A DNA stretch of 64,000 bases from JAMXLO01 sp963794185. Its GTDB lineage: Bacteria > Pseudomonadota > Alphaproteobacteria > Acetobacterales > Acetobacteraceae. The stretch spans positions 59,876 to 123,875 of the forward strand of contig CAWCDM010000135.1 in NCBI GenBank assembly GCA_963794185.1. Reading direction: 5' to 3'. Each line of letters begins with the position of its first letter. Within the stretch, counting starts at the first letter, position 1. Position numbers and translations under genes: made by a program. This document shows, piece by piece, positions 63,526-64,000 of the stretch. The notes beneath the pieces are model-generated. The model saw only the letters and a list, made by a program, of their open reading frames with translations, ran no database searches and was not told the origin of the DNA.

Positions 63526-64000
63526 ACGGCATCTTGGGATCTCCTCGAACGGCAGAAGTCGTTGACGAGCAACCAGTGGAAGATCATCGCCACTGCAAAT
63601 CTCGGCGATATGCTTGATTTCTTCGACTTTTTCCTGATCGGCTATGTGCTGGCGTTCATCATCGGCGGCTGGCACCTGACCTTCGGCCAATCGGCAATCA
63701 TCCTGCTGTCCGTCTGGCGTTGGCGCGGTCCCCAGGCGCCTTCTTCTGGGGCTGGATGGCCGATCGCATCGGCAGGCGCAAGGTCTTCATGGCCACGGCG
63801 CTCAATGTCTCGCTTGCAACCGGCATCATGGCGTTCACCCCCAACAGGATGGCTGGATCGCCGGCTGGATCTTTCTCGCGTTCTTCCGCTTCTTCGTCGG
63901 CTTCGGCAACGCCGGCCTGATCGCCGTGGACATCCCGCTCGTGCAGGAATTCGTCCCATCGTACAAGCGCGGCTGGGTGAGCGGCATGACCACCGTCCTG
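63526..64000 (+). pseudogene. MFS transporter, N-terminal part, frameshifted and cut by the window end
   Basis: The reading begins around SLTSNQWKIIATANLGDMLD and contains FFDFFLIGYVLAFIIGGW. It then shows the MFS motif A-like GWMADRIGRRKVFM, ATALNVSLATGIMAFTP and, in another frame, FVGFGNAGLIAVDIPLVQEF. Frame changes lie near 63709, 63731 and 63843. An AAGGAG lies at 63517-63522, but no clear start codon follows in frame. This resembles aromatic-acid or metabolite:H+ symporters. The rest is outside the window. Confidence 0.7.

Noticed and set aside
62179..64000. One plus-strand frame stays open from the SGNH gene into the MFS gene, suggesting a fusion.
   Set aside because: The natural end of the SGNH protein (DIIDLSLFD, stop at 63323) is in a neighbouring frame, so the open run is a result of a single-base shift.
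1..64000. tRNA, rRNA, CRISPR arrays and riboswitches.
   Set aside because: I saw no cloverleaf with a GGTTCGA-type arm, no rRNA-like sequence and no regularly spaced direct repeats; covariance-model searches would be needed to exclude small RNAs.

Overview
The window is high-GC bacterial DNA with dense, short-spaced genes. The gene content points to an alphaproteobacterium, probably a Rhodospirillales/Acetobacteraceae-like soil or freshwater aerobe: a complete cbb3 oxidase cluster behind a perfect FNR/FixK box, a BamF-type DUF3035 lipoprotein, a Zur-controlled znuACB operon, and many oxygenases, amidohydrolases and solute-binding proteins. The order-level assignment is inference; there is no rRNA or other marker gene here.

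Layout. 1-3.4 kb: the end of glpD, a VapBC toxin-antitoxin pair, an amidohydrolase and a LamG-domain protein. 3.4-12.5 kb: the cbb3 oxidase and its assembly genes (minus strand: small membrane protein, ccoN, O, Q, P, G, H, I, S), with a divergent TauE/SafE-type membrane protein across an FNR box. 12.5-19.8 kb: a catabolic cluster with a luciferase-like monooxygenase, an FAD monooxygenase, a VOC protein, an HpaB-type hydroxylase and an ABC importer whose genes surround the hydroxylase. 19.9-24.0 kb: a tightly coupled four-gene operon of unknown function (small protein, DUF362-SRPBCC fusion, epimerase, SRPBCC). 24.0-25.9 kb: a repeat-type unknown protein and a PAP2 phosphatase. 26.0-29.1 kb: zur and znuACB. 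29.1-35.0 kb: a copper island (DUF2946 protein, barrel protein, CopC, CopD-cytochrome c fusion, Tat-exported Csp-like copper protein, PCuAC, SCO), which plausibly supplies copper to the oxidase.

35-41 kb: an HMG-CoA lyase-like protein, MmgE/PrpD, SDR, amidase, MarC and DUF1993. 41-44 kb: a decayed VIT transporter, an epimerase and a fragment of a repeat-rich surface protein. 44-50 kb: an atypical LuxR regulator and the YhaO/YhaN nuclease pair. 50-53.6 kb: a two-component system, a MarR regulator and a class IV aminotransferase. 53.7-57.8 kb: two decayed genes of one uncharacterised protein superfamily, one split by an intact IS66-type element with an 8-bp target duplication. 58-64 kb: an epoxide-hydrolase-like enzyme, DUF3035, an amidohydrolase, an amino-acid/amide-type binding protein, an SGNH hydrolase and the start of an MFS transporter.

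A striking property of the window is how many otherwise convincing genes carry one or more single-base frameshifts, often at G or C runs (ccoI, the luciferase-like gene, the FAD monooxygenase, hpaB, copC, copD, the Csp gene, PCuAC, yhaN, the response regulator, the SGNH gene, MFS). Most are probably indel errors in the sequence, not biology. The VIT gene, the surface-protein fragment and the IS-interrupted gene also show stop codons or insertions and look like real decay. Several families of GC-rich palindromic repeats are scattered between genes, and one forms the 5' end of ccoI.
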